This document shows, one piece after another, positions 44,113 to 56,996 of a stretch of DNA of 64,000 bases (within the stretch, counting starts at the first letter, position 1; every line of letters starts with the position of its first letter). This DNA comes from Wolfiporia cocos. Its lineage: Eukaryota; Basidiomycota; Agaricomycetes; Polyporales; Phaeolaceae. A program made the position numbers and the translations under genes. The notes under the pieces were generated by a model. The model saw only the letters and a list, made by a program, of their open reading frames with translations. It was not told the origin of the DNA and did no database searches. The DNA lies in contig JACCLO010000006.1 in NCBI GenBank assembly GCA_029448655.1, positions 3,410,001 to 3,474,000 on the forward strand. Direction: 5' to 3'.

Positions 44113-44958
44113 GACGACTGTAAAGGTTCTACTAGTCATGACGAAATGTATCAACACTCAGATGACTGTCGCATTCTGCACGAGAGGAAATGACGGTGGG
44201 TGTCGCGGCGATGGCTTTGCGATCGCGATAGGCGATCAACGCGATCCGATCGTCCCAATTCGACAGTCCGAGCCCGCGGGACGACATGTCCTTAGCGAAC
44301 GCCAACGACTCGATACTACAGATGTATTGCTAACGCAACACTGCTCGTTTCGCCTTGCTTGATATCTTGTTTGGCGAGCGTAGGATGCAATGACGACTAC
44401 AAGACTTCAGTATCTTTAATCGCGTCTTCCGACTGTAATCTTGGAACGACGTGGCACTCCTGCAATCCACTTTCAGGGCTGCTCTCTCACCGACTCCTGC
44501 ACATCGCGCGAGATCGTCTTGGCTGCTGCTCAACCAACTGTTGCAGCTGCCGCCGTATCACTCATCTGAGACGCCGTAGATGAGAGCAGTCTTATCCTAT
44601 GGCATAGTTCCCGTCGATAGACTGCAGACCAAGACTACAGACCAAGACTGCAGACTAACCTCGAGCTCCATGTGCATGAGCCTTATCAGAATCACCAACA
44701 GATGTTGCGTGTAATAATGTACCAATGTTGCGTTCTCCAGCGTTGGTCAATTGCGCCATCGGCCTGCGCGATGACATCTCAGATACGGCCTCTAGTTCAG
44801 CTGACATGGACAGTGCGATCCATGCTTCCCGTAGGATATGGCTGAACCGTTCTAGCAAGCAGACACTCCAATACACACCGACTCATAAGGTGCGAAATGG
44901 AGAGACGCGCTCGCCGCCTTACCCATCCCCGTCGCAGCTAGCATCCTAACCTCCCAGC
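44113..44958. other. Intergenic, oxygenase B to C
   Basis: Contains a short tandem repeat around 44,620-44,656 (gactgcagaccaa variants, three to four times). Otherwise no gene or RNA is seen. Confidence 0.4.
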
Positions 44959-46678
44959 ATGCCAGTCCCAGTGCCTGAGCTCGGCTCCTACAACTTCGTC
45001 CCCGAAACGAATGTCCGTAGTGCTTGCGTCCTTGATGACAATTCGTCTAACCTGTCATTCGCCTCCAGGAAGATCTCGACTGGGCTGACCTGGTCACGCT
45101 CGACTTCAGCTTGCTGGCGACCCCCGAGGGCAAGACGCAGCTTGCGCAGACCCTCGTCAAGGCCGTTCGGGAGGACGGCTTCTTCTACGTGAAAAACTTT
45201 AACATATCGCAGGAGCGCGTGAACCGCCAATTCTCTCTTGGGAAGCGATTCTATGAGCTTCCGCTCGAGGAGAAGCTGAAGTACGTGCCGGAGGGATTGG
45301 GTATGTATTCGCTTCTCTTACGCTTCGCCTGTCCATCTCAAGCTGTTTGCAGACGAAGGCAAGTTCAATGGATATATTCCAGCTGGACGAAGGATGTAAG
45401 CCTCGTTTCAGTCGGGCTGTGTCTTGTGCTGACCATCCGAATATGTAGCCTGGAGCCCGTGTCCGGCATCAGGGATCGCACGGAGATGTACAACATTCCA
45501 AGTAAGTCTCCGTGTACTGGCAACTGATAGCTGTGCTGACTGTATGGGTCAGAGTTTGACGGATTCTTCGCGCACAACCATCCCGCCCTCGTTCAAGAGC
45601 ATCTCCCAGAGATCGAGGAGTTTGCGAGGGTATGTCAGGAGCCACGCAACGGAGCCTCATAGCTGATCATCGTGCAGTCACTTCACACCGAGGTGCTGAC
45701 GCCACTGTTCAACCTGCTCGCAGTCGCGCTGGAGCTTCCGGAGGACTACTTCGAACGGATCCACCAGTATGAGAAGAAGAGCGAGGTTCGTCTCTGCTCT
45801 CGCTGTCGTGCCTTGCTCCTGAGCCGTGCGATCAGGACCACCTCCGGTACATGAAGTACACCAAGTTCAGTCCAGAGGAGAACGTCAAGCTGGGCAACAA
45901 CTGGCTACGCGGACATACAGGTCGATCCAGTACCCGCGCATTGTTGCGCCGCCCGCATGCTAACTCTTCTGCCTATTCGATAGATCTCGGGTCGTTCACC
46001 CTGCTGTTCCGCCAGCCCGTTGCCGCGCTCCAGATCAAGAACCACAAGACAGGCGAATGGAAGTGGGTGAAGCCGCAGGACGGCACGCTCACTGTCAACA
46101 CCTGTGACGCGCTGTCATTCCTTACTGGTGGTTATGTCAAGAGTACGATCCATCGGTGAGTGCACCTGTGTTCGATGCATGTTCCTCCCTGTGGATACGG
46201 AGAGCTGAATGCGAACTGATATAGGGTTTCTGCGCCTCCGAAGGACCAGCAACATGTTGACCGCCTTGGCCTGCTTTACTTCCAGAGGTATGTTTTCTGA
46301 ATCTGCCTAGATTAATAGTCAAGCACTGATGACGAAAACAATCAGGCCCAATAACGACGTTGTGCTTTCTACCATTAAGGAATCTCCCGTGCTGCAGCGG
46401 GAGGGCTTCACGAAGAACCAGTTCGAGGAAACCGGTAACCCGGTGCCGACTATGGAAGGTTTGTTGGGCTTGTCATTACTGGAGGATTGTTGCTGATTGA
46501 ACGATGCTCGCTATGCTGCCCTCGTCGGCTCTCAAACATATACTTTGTGCACCGACGCATAACAGAGTGGACATTCGCGAAGCAGAAGTGGCAGCGGACG
46601 AAGAACGTCGTGCAGAACGATCCCAAGTTCGAAAACGCGCAGATCCTGCCGGGTTGGAATGAGAGAGCGTATGCTTGA
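44959..46678 (+). CDS. 2-oxoglutarate/Fe(II) oxygenase, paralogue C
   Basis: Third tandem copy, eleven exons at the same positions and phases as A and B. Start 44,959 (MPVPVPELGSYNFVPET); iron ligands in RGHTDLGSFTLLF and STIHRVSAPP; ends WNERAYA at 46,678. The codons are richer in G+C at third positions than in A, which suggests independent drift after duplication. Substrate unknown. Confidence 0.9.
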
Positions 46679-47185
46679 AGATCTGTGTCGAAAGTCGATT
46701 GTGTATTAGTAAAGTCAATCTCCAATGCATATGTAGCCCTTCTGATCAAGATGTTCTCGAGTGTCGCAGAATGACAAGTGTGTGACGAGGGTTGCCGTCA
46801 ATCGTTGGGTTAGGTGTATCGGTCAACGTCAGGAGCTATGAAAGAATTTTGCCTATCGGTGTTACAGTATGCATAATGTACAATGAGTCAAGATGCTGCG
46901 TATAACTTAGCAATGCAAGGTGAGAACGTCGGAAAGCAAGAGGAGGATGGAGACTGGGTTATAAAGATACGCTGAAGAACAATGACTCCCAGTCGAAGGT
47001 ACCGCAGGGTCGGAAACGAACAGGAGTGTCCGATGGCTGACGGGCAAGGGGGCAATGCAAGAACCCGGCGCTCGCCGGGCGACGATCGACGCCGAATGAT
47101 CGAACAGCCGCACGAGATGTTCATCCGTAGACGATCCTGAACAAGCGATCAAAATATGGTCAACATGAGCCAGCGAAGGCGAAGC
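46679..47185. other. Intergenic between oxygenase C and the MYND gene (tail to tail)
   Basis: No separate gene is seen. A minus-strand frame near 46,890-47,120 could be a further exon of the MYND gene, reachable from a GTAAGC donor near 47,188 and a CAG acceptor near 47,137, but it has no recognisable domain. Confidence 0.4.
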
Positions 47186-48126
47186 TTACCCCCGTGCTGT
47201 TGTCGAGATCGGCTTGAAGTCGATCCGGCCGGACTCGACAAAGTGGCGGAGGACGTCGGCCCAGTCTTCGCGGGAGTCCCATGAGATCTTGCTGGGCGCG
47301 TCGACCTCGACGGGCATGACTTGGCTGACATCGCCGCATTGCACCAGGATGACCGCGGTCCCGATGCCTCCGGATTTGCGACACCGATCCTCGCGTCGCT
47401 GGATGTCCGCGCCGACAAGCGGATCGTTATCGGTAATATACGTGCGGGGAACGATGTGCGTTCCCTTGATGGAGAATCTGCCCGGAGCGTGATCAGCCGA
47501 TGAGAACAAGGACGATTCATATCGCTTACCTGCTGAGGGACTCTGACGACGATGGACGGTAGCTGAGCTCGATTAGGAGAGCATTTTGGCGGACGTTGGA
47601 TGGCATGCGCTTGAGCTGCAGCGCCTGGAAGCCTGCCCAACCGAGAAGCGTGGCATGCGCAGACACGAATTTTCGGAGGCCCTTGACGAGGCCCTCATCG
47701 AGTTCACTGGGCCTCTTTGCCGCGGCGATCTGGCCTGCGGTGTGTTGGCATATCGCCTTGTGCGATGGCCAGTGAATCTTCTGGCATTCTGGCGACTGGA
47801 CGTAGGGGTCAGTCACGAGCATGAGCACGCAAAGGAGGAGCGCGTACGCAGTACTGAGTGGTCATCTAGAACCAGGAGACGTCAGTGAGCGGAGGCGAGC
47901 AAAGCGCGTCATGTCGACTTACGCATCCACCGCAGAGTCGAAAGCGAGCGCCAGGCTGCTCGACTGCATTGCACTGATCGCAGATCCGGACGCCGCGCTG
48001 CCTCTGTGGCGGCTGGGAAGGGACAGAGTAGTAGTTTGCCGCGGCGGGCTGAGAGTATGCGACGGGGGCCATTGCGGGCTGATTGCTGTGGCTGTGGCTG
48101 AAACACCGGTGTGGGATGCGGCCCAA
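47186..48126 (-). CDS. MYND-type zinc-finger protein
   Basis: Four coding exons are visible. The first gives VRICDQCNAVEQP...FRLCGGC. A 6-codon mini-exon encodes MTTQYC. The third gives SPECQKIHWPSHKAICQ and a helical stretch. The fourth, from about 47,468, carries a C-terminal domain beginning FSIKGTHIVPRTYITDNDP. Together the cysteines and histidines form a C-C-C-C, C-C-H-C MYND finger, a protein-interaction module. This type, with a small conserved C-terminal region, is frequent in basidiomycetes; its function is unknown. The start could be at 48,126 or at the later Met at 48,072 (MAPVAYSQ), and the end at the TAA at 47,186 is tentative. Confidence 0.8.
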
Positions 48127-51100
48127 GCCATCCCCCCTGAGTTCTTATACGGCCGGAAGCTGATGGAGGGGAACATGGCTGGAGTATGCATCTGGCCTTG
48201 GTACGAGCAAAGTTGCACCTAATTGTGTGTGACGCTGAAGGTACGCCACCCATGTCCTTTTTGGGAATGGGAAGATAACCGATTCCGATCTTGTCCTTTT
48301 GTCTTCGCGGCTCACGCGTCGCGTCAATCTCAGCCGCTATTGTCTCTACTCGCATTCGCGAAGTCATACTCAGCCTGCTGCTCCGCGATACAAAAAGACC
48401 TATCGACCACACCACACGCATGAAATCTCCGAGACAAAAGAACGGATGGCGCACTTTTGTTTCCGCACCTCCATCTATTTCATCGACATTTGGTTCTGTC
48501 TTCACTAGCTTCCAGAATTCCACTTCGGTCTTTTCGGATTGTGAGCCGCCCTGAGGATCGCGAGCACTGAACCAGGAAGACCCACTTCTTCGCTGATGGT
48601 CGCCATGGCTCACTTCTGCCTCCAGAGCCATCCGGGGCACGGTGTCGCGTCGAACGAGATCATCACGGATCGCGCTCTACTAGCGGCTTCACATTCTGTT
48701 ATCGACAGACTCGAGATCTCGGATGAACCCCCAGACTCTATACCGCGCCACCAAGTCGCGCAGCAGAGCAGCCGTCGTCGACAGGGAGGGAGGACGCGAC
48801 AAGGTATACGACGATCCAGGACGTCATGGTGAGCAGCGATCTGCGGAACTCTGCACAGCGGCCAACTAAAGAAGATCTCGTTAAATGATCTCTCGTGCGG
48901 ATCTCACCGACGGTCGGCAAGTTTTGGTAGTTCGTGCCATCTCGATCTGGTGGAGTCAGCTGAAGGCCGCGACGGGGCTGAACAATTGTTCCCGGGGTCT
49001 GTCTGCTAGTACGCCGGTTCCTCGAAACCTTGATTCGCCTCGGGTGTCGACTGCTGAGTTCAGTACGATTGGCTCTGGATTTTGTAATAGCGCATCGCCT
49101 GTCGCGACACGAAATCTTCACATGGGGGCATCTCGAGATTCCACCGTCGCTTTGGGTCTATCAGGCCTCTTCTCGTATGCTGTTGAATGGCATCTGATGG
49201 TACGTGGCTGATAGTCGTGGAACAATAGGACCGCCAGGGATGAGGCTCGTTTTGTATCGCCTTGGTGATGTTAGCCTGGCGTTAGGCTCAGCGCTGAGCG
49301 TATTCCTGGGATCGTCCTCACTTTGGGCAACCATCAGAGCGCTCCGTGTCGGAGTCGATGGTCTTCGTTGGCAGATCGGCCTTCTGAAGTTAGTACTTGG
49401 TTATTCCAGATATGTGCTGAAGTTTAGGACAAGCCATTTGCTATAGCAAAAGGCCTGCAGGATGATCCCGAATGTACGTAAAGATTGGCTACTTGGCTCC
49501 GCTATATGATCTCAAGCGGACCGTCTTGGGGTGCGGTGCGCTAACTGGATGGAGGGAAGGTGGGCATTTTTGGGGTGCCCCCACTTCGAATGACGTTGAG
49601 GGTATTTTTCCCCAACCGTTGCGAATTAACATCTTTGTCCTCTACAAGTTGCACAGGCGAGAACTTGGGAATTCTTGTTCCATCGTCTGACATTACGTTA
49701 GGTATGCCATGGGCCAGTGATCAGTAAATGGTAGACACCACCTCATTAACTGTGCAAAATTTATGGGCGACGGCATCCTGTGGTGCTGTGAACGTTAGCT
49801 GTCAACTGACCCATGCTCTTGTTCACCAGACACGGATTGGAACCGAGGATTAGAAATAGCCTGAACTCTTCGGCAAAATCAAGACTCAGAGGATCAGCGT
49901 CCATCCTGATTTTGCCTTTTCTCACTCGCGTAAAGGCGAGTGCTCATCTTTATGGTTCAACTTCAATGCATGGTCTGGCCTGTGTGGCTATTTTACGTCA
50001 TGCGGACCGTGGACCGGATGCATCGTTTCTAAGTCCTGGTGAGAGGCGTTGTCTGTCACAAAATGATATGGAACGTAAATGACTCCTTTCAACATACGAC
50101 GCCCAGCGATTGCGCCCCTCCGCTCAGCTGTGCATAATCTGTCACCTACCGTTCCGTTCCCGACTGTTGGATCTCTTCAAACACCCAGAAGCGATGTATA
50201 TGATCCTTCATGCGGAGAGACACTTGCGGTGCGAACGAATTGTAACAATGGCTACGACTCTCGCAATGTCTGTAGGCTCCACCTCTGCAATTGTAGGAGT
50301 TCTGAAACATAGCCACCCACATACTGAAACAAGTTCTCGCTGGATTGACTGCCAGCCCAATCAATCGAGAGCTCATTGCGTGAATCCAACATGTTGTGCA
50401 ACGAGCTTGACCGATTCAACCTACTAAGTGACGGGTATATCGCTGTGTGCGCTTTTGCGTCGTGCATAATTCAGAGTCCGAGTCCCGATATCACCGCTGA
50501 TCTTTGCTGTCTATATATGCGATGCCTAAACGTCAGAATATTCAAAATCATTGATGAAACACCCTCGGTGGCAAGCGCGTATACGCCGTATGCACTGCCC
50601 CCATAATTGATCACATCTGCAATTCCCAATTTCTCAACAATGCAAATTCGCCTTCATATATCAATGAATGTCCAGACCAAATAAAGACATGAATATTAAG
50701 ACAATTTGCAATTTGCCACCATTAATGATTTGATTCTGCGTGCAAGAGACCATACGCCACCGCGCACGGAGAAGTCAATTCCTGGATCAAACACGCCATC
50801 GTTGCCACGTTCTCGGGATCTCACCGATCGGAGATTCATGCATTCGTGCAGCCGTACATCGGTGGCGGTGAACAATGATGAATGATCTGGGGTACGTTTG
50901 AGCTGCAACGCCTATGCGTTCGACGTACAATGGCGCATGCACGTATGGAACTCGTAGAGGGCACGAACATGTTCCGATGAATTGCGGTGAATTATTTGGC
51001 TAGCGTTCGTGCGGCCAAGGCGGATCATCTAGCACTGAGCATTTGAGTTCTGAGTTGACTGGGATCATTGCAGCGGCTAGATGACCATTCTGCGGTCGAG

Positions 51101-51573
51101 ATCGAACCAGAAATGACGCAGTACCCGATGCACATGGCAACTGTCGGTCGGCAGATGTGTAAGCGGTCGGACGTTGGGGATGGCATTCTTGCTTGTTCAG
51201 CAGCTATTTGCAGAGGGCACTCAGACCGGTCACGGCTGGAAGCTAACATGTAACATAGGTGCAAAGACGCAGTCGTCATTGGGATTGGAGATGTGAGTCC
51301 TGAGTCACGTTATAGGGAAGCTTGATGAGGATGTCCCCGAAGCTCGGCGATCATTGTCCTGATCGTATTATGAAGAATGTTTACGAGCGCCTCCGCATTC
51401 CACTTATGTTCTCGCGAGGGGTGCTGTCCTCTCCCAGATTCCGCTCCGGCGAAACTCCAATCTCACCTCTGCGTCTCCCACATATACGTCTCTCTGCTGC
51501 ATGGCCGCATAACCTGATAGTTCGACTCTGATAACTACTTACACACTGACTGTCGACGCCGACTACGCGAAAC
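48127..51573. other. Gene-poor 3.4-kb stretch
   Basis: No gene, RNA or repeat is supported. Short ORFs on both strands lack recognisable domains or credible splicing. The region near 48,220-48,560 probably includes the MYND promoter, and the last few hundred bases the promoter of the dioxygenase gene. Decayed genes cannot be excluded. Confidence 0.4.
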
Positions 51574-53116
51574 ATGGATTTTCTTTTCCCGTTGCCTCCC
51601 AACCTACCCCCGGAGCACTTTCTCGCTCTTCCGCGTCCCGATCATGGCCAAGCTGCCGTCGGGACGCCGGACACGTCTACGCTCGCCGCGCATGACTTCG
51701 ACGTAGACACCCGCACCGGATTCATGCCACCGCAACCACCCCTGGTACGCCTGCCAAAAGAGTGGGAGCCATGGGAAGCAATCCTCGACGACGCCTTGGC
51801 GCGCCGGATGAAGCTCGCTGACAAAAAGAATATCACACCGGACGATGAGGCTCGCTCTGAACAATGGCGGGCTCGAGTCAGAGAGGTAAGTCTGATTCGC
51901 AACGGCCCCGTGTGAACCGGTCTGACGTTGTGTGTTTGTCCAGCTTCCGATCATTCAGACGGCAGGCCTGACGCGTTCGGAAATTCTGCTCCGGAGGGCT
52001 CACCACGTCCTGGCATGGCTGATGCACCTGTATGTGCACACACTGCCACGTTCGACGCCAGACATCCGTATTCCACCTCCAATCACCGTTCCTCTGCTAC
52101 AGGTGTCTGCCCAGCTGCAATTACCACCGGTTCTCACCTACTCTGATGACGTGCTCTACAACTGGGCTTACAAAGTGCCTCCGAGCCCGGCGTTCCCTGT
52201 TCGGCCCCCCGCGCTGGACAACCTGCGGTGCCTGACTCTGTTCACGGGGACGCACGACGAAGAGGAGTTTTACCTCGCCTCTGCCCGCATCGAGCTGCGC
52301 GGCGTAGAGGCGCTCAGCCTGATGCGCGCGATCATGGACGAGGCCTTCCTCGGCGACTCGACCGCCATCCGCCGCATCACCGCGTACCTACACAGCCTGG
52401 CGGGCGTCATCGCGGACCTCACGCCGATCCTCGCCGCCGTGCGAGAGGGCTGCGACCCGGAGGTGTTCTACAACGACATACGGCCGTGGTTCAAGGGCGC
52501 CGACTCGGACGCCGCGCGCAAGTGGGTGTTCGAGGGCCTCGAACGCGACCCGACGCTGCAGGAGCCGACGGAGCTCTCCGGCCCCAGCGCGGGGCAGAGC
52601 TCCCTCATCCACGCGCTCGACGTCTTCCTCGGCGTGGACAAGAACACGCATTCGAACTTCCTCGCCGAGAAGCCCGCGCCCGCGTCGGGCCCCGCCAGCC
52701 CCGCCAATCCAGCCCCGCCAGCACATGCACCGTCCTCTGCGGCGCCGACAACGACGTTCAGCTCTGCGCCGGGGACGACCTCCGTCCCGTTCCTGACGCG
52801 CATGCAGTCGTACATGCCGCGGCATCACCGCGCGTTCCTCCGACACCTGTCTGCGAGCCCGCGCCCACTGCGCACGCTCGTCGAGGCGGCGGGCGACGCG
52901 CCCCTGCTGGAGGCGTACAACGCCGCCGTCACTGCGCTCAAGGTGTTCCGTGACGCCCATGTGCGCATCGTCGCGCTATACATCCTGGGGCCGTCGAAGC
53001 GGGCGCGCGGGCTTATGGGCCAGCCGGAGAAGGGCACGGGGGGCACGGATGCGTTCAAATTCGTAAAGGGGGTTCGAGACCAGACCGCCGGGGCGCTCCT
53101 GAGGAATACGGAGTAG
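51574..53116 (+). CDS. BNA2: Indoleamine 2,3-dioxygenase
   Basis: Heme enzyme that opens the indole ring of tryptophan to N-formylkynurenine, the first step of the kynurenine pathway to NAD in fungi. Two exons (51,574-51,885 and 51,944-53,116), one 58-bp intron, 494 codons. Family motifs in order: LLRRAHHVLAWLM, PPVLTYSDDVLYNW, LFTGTHDEEEFYLASARIE, DPEVFYNDIRPWFKG, MQSYMPRHHRAFLRHL, and FRDAHVRIVALYI, whose His is the expected proximal heme ligand. An Ala/Pro/Ser-rich insert near residues 330-360 looks like a variable loop. The frame is intact. Confidence 0.95.
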
Positions 53117-53797
53117 GGATCTATCAACTGTTGTGGCATAGCTCGTCTAGGACCTCGCTGCAGTCGAGGTAGACTTGGCTTGTATCTTTATGTTGGATTA
53201 CATTTGTAGACAGTGTGGCACGGCTGTTCATCGTGCAATCCAGTCCCAAGCTCAACTGGCGAATTTGAAGAGCAACTCTAATCATTTAATCGCGGTCTGC
53301 GTCCGCACGTAACCGCCCATTTACCTCACCCAAGTGCTTCCGGAAGCACGGGAAGGGCCGCGAAGAGATTGAAAACTGGGTTATCGCCGCGTAAAAGTTT
53401 GCGGAAGAATCTTCTTGGAATCTACTACCGGTTTTCTTTCGCGTTGAGCTGGCTTCTTGCAATATTCAATCCGGCTACGGATGAGCTGGAAATGCCTGCC
53501 GAGCACAATGTGCGCGTGTTCCTCAGTCTGAGGAACAGTTGATAGGGGTGCCAGTGCCGGTGCCTATTGCCACAGCATTTTCAGCTCAAGCGGGGTTTAC
53601 GTAATGACATGTTTCCGGTAAGCGCCATCGAGCGCCTGTGCAACCCCAGGTCCTGTGATCGCCGCGCCCACTCCCTCTTATTTTGGTTCCAGCTCCTTCT
53701 CCTCCGACCTCCACCTCGTCTTACCAACGCAAGACTGAGACCCGCACTCAGTTCCCCAGCGAAACCCTTCTGGTTATCGCACATTCACCCTGACACC
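53117..53797. other. Intergenic; promoter region of YPI1
   Basis: Terminator side of the dioxygenase gene and a pyrimidine-rich stretch before the YPI1 start (53,660-53,790: ctcccctt-type runs), common in fungal promoters. No gene seen. Confidence 0.4.
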
Positions 53798-54373
53798 ATG
53801 GCCTTTGCAGCCACTCGCGTCCGACCCTCCACCTCCGCGCCCTCGGACGGCTCCCGGACGATCACCTTGCGCGACAGCCAGCCCGGCGAGGGCGATGCCG
53901 CTCCCGATGCGGGCAGCGAGCCCGTAGGCAGACTCCACCTCCGCGGCGCGGCGCGGAGCCGGCCGCGTGTCGTCTGGCGCGACGACGTGGTCGACAACGA
54001 GGGGGCCGGCAAGAAGTCGTCGAAGAGTACGTCGCATGTGTCCCGCACCTCCGCATATGCGTAGGGCTCACCTCGCGGCCGTGCAGTCTGCTGCATATAC
54101 CACAAGCCGAAGCGGTTCGACGAGTCTTCGGACGAGTCCTCGTCAGAGTCGGACTCGGACTCGTCGTGCAGCCAGGGCCACACGGGCCGCCGGCGCAGGC
54201 ATCATCATCATCATCCTGCCTCCGATGCGGGCGGCGACGCACAGGCGCTTCGCAGCGATGGGGGTGGGACCGTGCAGACGCTCGATGAGAGCTCCGACGA
54301 AGTTAATGTCTACGAGCGCGTGCCTGGCGGCGGCAAGTTGCAGAAGAAGGGGAAGATGCCCGCGCGGAATTGA
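53798..54373 (+). CDS. YPI1: Type 1 protein phosphatase inhibitor (Ypi1/PPP1R11 family)
   Basis: Two exons (53,798-54,026 and 54,087-54,373), 171 codons. The family core is complete: RPRVVWRDDVVDNEGAGKKS with the PP1-docking RVxF-type motif, then across the 60-bp intron ICCIYHKPKRFDESSDESS. The C-terminus has a Ser/Asp-rich region and a histidine run (RRRRHHHHH). These small, mostly disordered nuclear proteins regulate the PP1 catalytic subunit (Glc7). The splice is in phase 1 within the Ile codon before the Cys pair. Confidence 0.93.
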
Positions 54374-55214
54374 CATCAATCTGCAATGATTCATAGCAAG
54401 GTGCTGTACGAGAGCTTGCAGTCCGTAGACGGTGTTACGCTTGCATGCATTGGATTTTGTATACCATACTACCATCGATGTAGTAACAGTTCGTTCGCGT
54501 TATTGACCATCTACTTTTGCCCTACCCTGCGCAGGACTACCAAACGACAGCCCGTGTGGCTCATGCACCTCCTCAACGGCACTGAAACCCTACACTTCAT
54601 GAAACTTCGGTACCATCGCGGAGTTTGCCATTGCGCGCCTCGCCCATTCATCGTGTCCAGGTAAAGTGACGTCTTTTCACACCCGAGAAAAAGGCCGTCT
54701 CGATTCAATGGGTCTAATCGTCAAATTTCCGTGCATCTGACATTAGTAGGTCCGAGTGGTTTCCTTGGTTCGGGTCACAAGCTGCAGGATCGCTTAGGTC
54801 CGACGGTGAACTTGAGAAAGTGGCTGTCGCGTTACTCAAACCCATGTACGCTGACCCACGACTATCGCCATCACGACCTATCGCCGCACATGAGTGGACG
54901 GGGCTCGGAGATCCGACTGACATGTGAGTACTGGCCGTGCAGTTGTGGCTTGTTATCCGGTGTGTAGAGGCACGAGCATGATATGCACGGGTCATTCGTT
55001 CACCATGATGTTCTTGCATGTCAGGCAAAAAGTCGCGAGAGCAGGACCTTAGCCGTGCTGCCATGGTCCAGGTCGATGGTTCGTATAGGCACGAGCTCGG
55101 TGGATTGGTGACTGTGATAATTTAGCATGCTGGATAGAACAGCGCAAGCTGCTGGATGTATGGATACAATATTGAAACATGATACAATACCATAAAGTCC
55201 ACGGAAGATGCACC
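54374..55214. other. Intergenic between YPI1 and TFIIF beta (tail to tail)
   Basis: No gene is recognised; several short ORFs without domains. Confidence 0.4.
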
Positions 55215-56349
55215 CTATGCCGCAACCTCTTCCATGTCTTCATCCTCGTCATCGTCATCCTCGTCTTCATCATCCTCGTCGTCCGGGTCTACCTTGATAC
55301 CTTCTGAGCTGGCTCCGGGCAAGATGCTGGGTCCTGGGACATTTTCTGCCTTGATCTTATCGCAATTCAGACCAAGAGACCGGATCATCCAGAAAGATGG
55401 ACATACCCCATCGCCTTTGAAGTTCGTCAGCAACTCCCATGTGCCATTGTGCTCTCCTGCACGATGCAAGGACGCGATCTCGCTGAGCACCTCCTTGAGG
55501 TACGCCTCGGGCTGCTGCGTGCGCTCGCGCAGCACCTTGATGGACCACCGCTCGCGCTCCTGGAATGCATGGAAGAGCTCGTCCAGCAGCTGGTCGCGCG
55601 GCATACGGGCCATGCGCTCGAACTGGCCCTTTGGCGGCTTTTGTTTGGCGCGCTGCAACACGTTTAAACGACCATGCTCGTCAGTTCGAGCACACCTGTG
55701 AAACGTACCACAATGGAGAAGGGCGTGGCATGGGCAGCTCCGCTGGTGAGCCGGTTGATGTTGCCCCGGCCACCGAGCCCCGCCTCCTCGATCCACTTGA
55801 TCTGCTTCTTCGGCGTGTTCGCCGCCTGCGTGCGCGCCTTGAGCCGCTGGCGGTACTGGTCCGACAGCGATGGGCGCAAATTGCACTCGTGCTTGACGCG
55901 CCCGGTGAGGATCGTTGTGCGCGCGCGGCTCGCGGAGCCGGGGTCCTTCTCGCGCTCCGCAACGACGACCTGGTTCTCGACCATCTCGTTCACCATCTCC
56001 ATCTCGAACGTCTCGCCGTTCGGGTGGTCCGCGCTCGGCGGGAGGAGCAGCACGATGCGCGGCTTCTTGCCCGAGAGCGACGGCGCGTCGTGGTACACGC
56101 GGATCGTCGCGAGGTGGATGCCCTCCGCGTCGATGCCCGACCACTTTTCCATCAGGTATCGCGGGATCTGTGCGCGCGTTAGGGGGCGGGATGGTGAAGC
56201 CTTACCGAGCTTGCCTTCACTAGCCAGACTCTGCCGTTCCCCGTTTCCATCATCAGGGTCTCATCGGGGTCGGGCTGGTTGTCCTCGTCCTGACCACCAT
56301 TTACGGAATCGAATTGCTTCGAGTCGTCTTCCACCATAGGTTCATCCAT
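55215..56349 (-). CDS. TFG2: Transcription initiation factor IIF, beta subunit (Tfg2/RAP30)
   Basis: Subunit of TFIIF, which stabilises RNA polymerase II in the preinitiation complex. Four exons on the minus strand from 56,349 (MDEPMVEDDSKQF). RAP30 features: the N-terminal dimerisation domain begins at RVWLVK/IPRYLMEKWS, followed by TILTGRVKHECNLRP. The C-terminal winged helix carries RMPRDQLLDELFHAF, WSIKVLRERTQQPEAYLKE and HNGTWELL. It ends in a long Asp/Glu tail before the stop at 55,215. The first intron either uses a GC donor right after VWLVK or a GT donor 9 bases later, which would insert three residues; the family alignment favours the former. Confidence 0.92.
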
Positions 56350-56996
56350 GTTGTATACAATGCAGTTCAGCTGATTATGTGCAATGGAGCAGGTATTGAG
56401 TCGGGGGTTATCAGCAGCCCAAGTACGAGTTATGAGGCTGCGTGAGTCAAAGGGTCTTCAAAAATCTCTACTTGTCGCACAGAAACAGATTAAGCTCAAA
56501 GGATGAGGGCAGATTGTCCTTGATTTGCGCCCACTATAGGCTGCTCGAAGGCAAGTGTGGCGGCTTGGTACGCAAGGTTATTTGTTCCTAAAGCCTTTGG
56601 ACACCAGATACAAATACGGACAAACTACCGCTCAGAGTTCAAGCGCGGACGGAATCCCCGGGAAGCTGTGACGTCATCGGCGACGAGTGAGACCCACAGC
56701 AACTTACGCGTTTACCCTATGAAATGCTAAGTATCTCAAGAAGGGGCAAACGCCAATGCCCATAATGTTCGTAGAGTGTCTCGCAATGCGGGAAAATCGC
56801 AACTTGAGGGCACAGTGAAGGGCAGCGAGTCAGCCGCACCCAGGCTCGATGAGCACACCAGATGGTACAATGGTATCGTATAAATTCGTGAGATGGGGAG
56901 CGGTATGTCAATGTGCGGAGGTCGTCTAGTAATACTAAGACCCGTGTAGCCCGAGTATAATACGCGGTCCATAGCAAGAAATGCGGGAGAGCGGAC
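56350..56996. other. Intergenic between TFG2 and CYC1
   Basis: TFG2 promoter and CYC1 3' region. No gene seen. Confidence 0.4.

Noticed and set aside
50079..50427. Possible small gene in the 48-51.5 kb gap
   Set aside because: Two overlapping frames of similar length, no domain, no splice support.
52228..52960. Long ORFs overlapping the dioxygenase gene in other frames
   Set aside because: GC-rich shadow frames of the dioxygenase exon.
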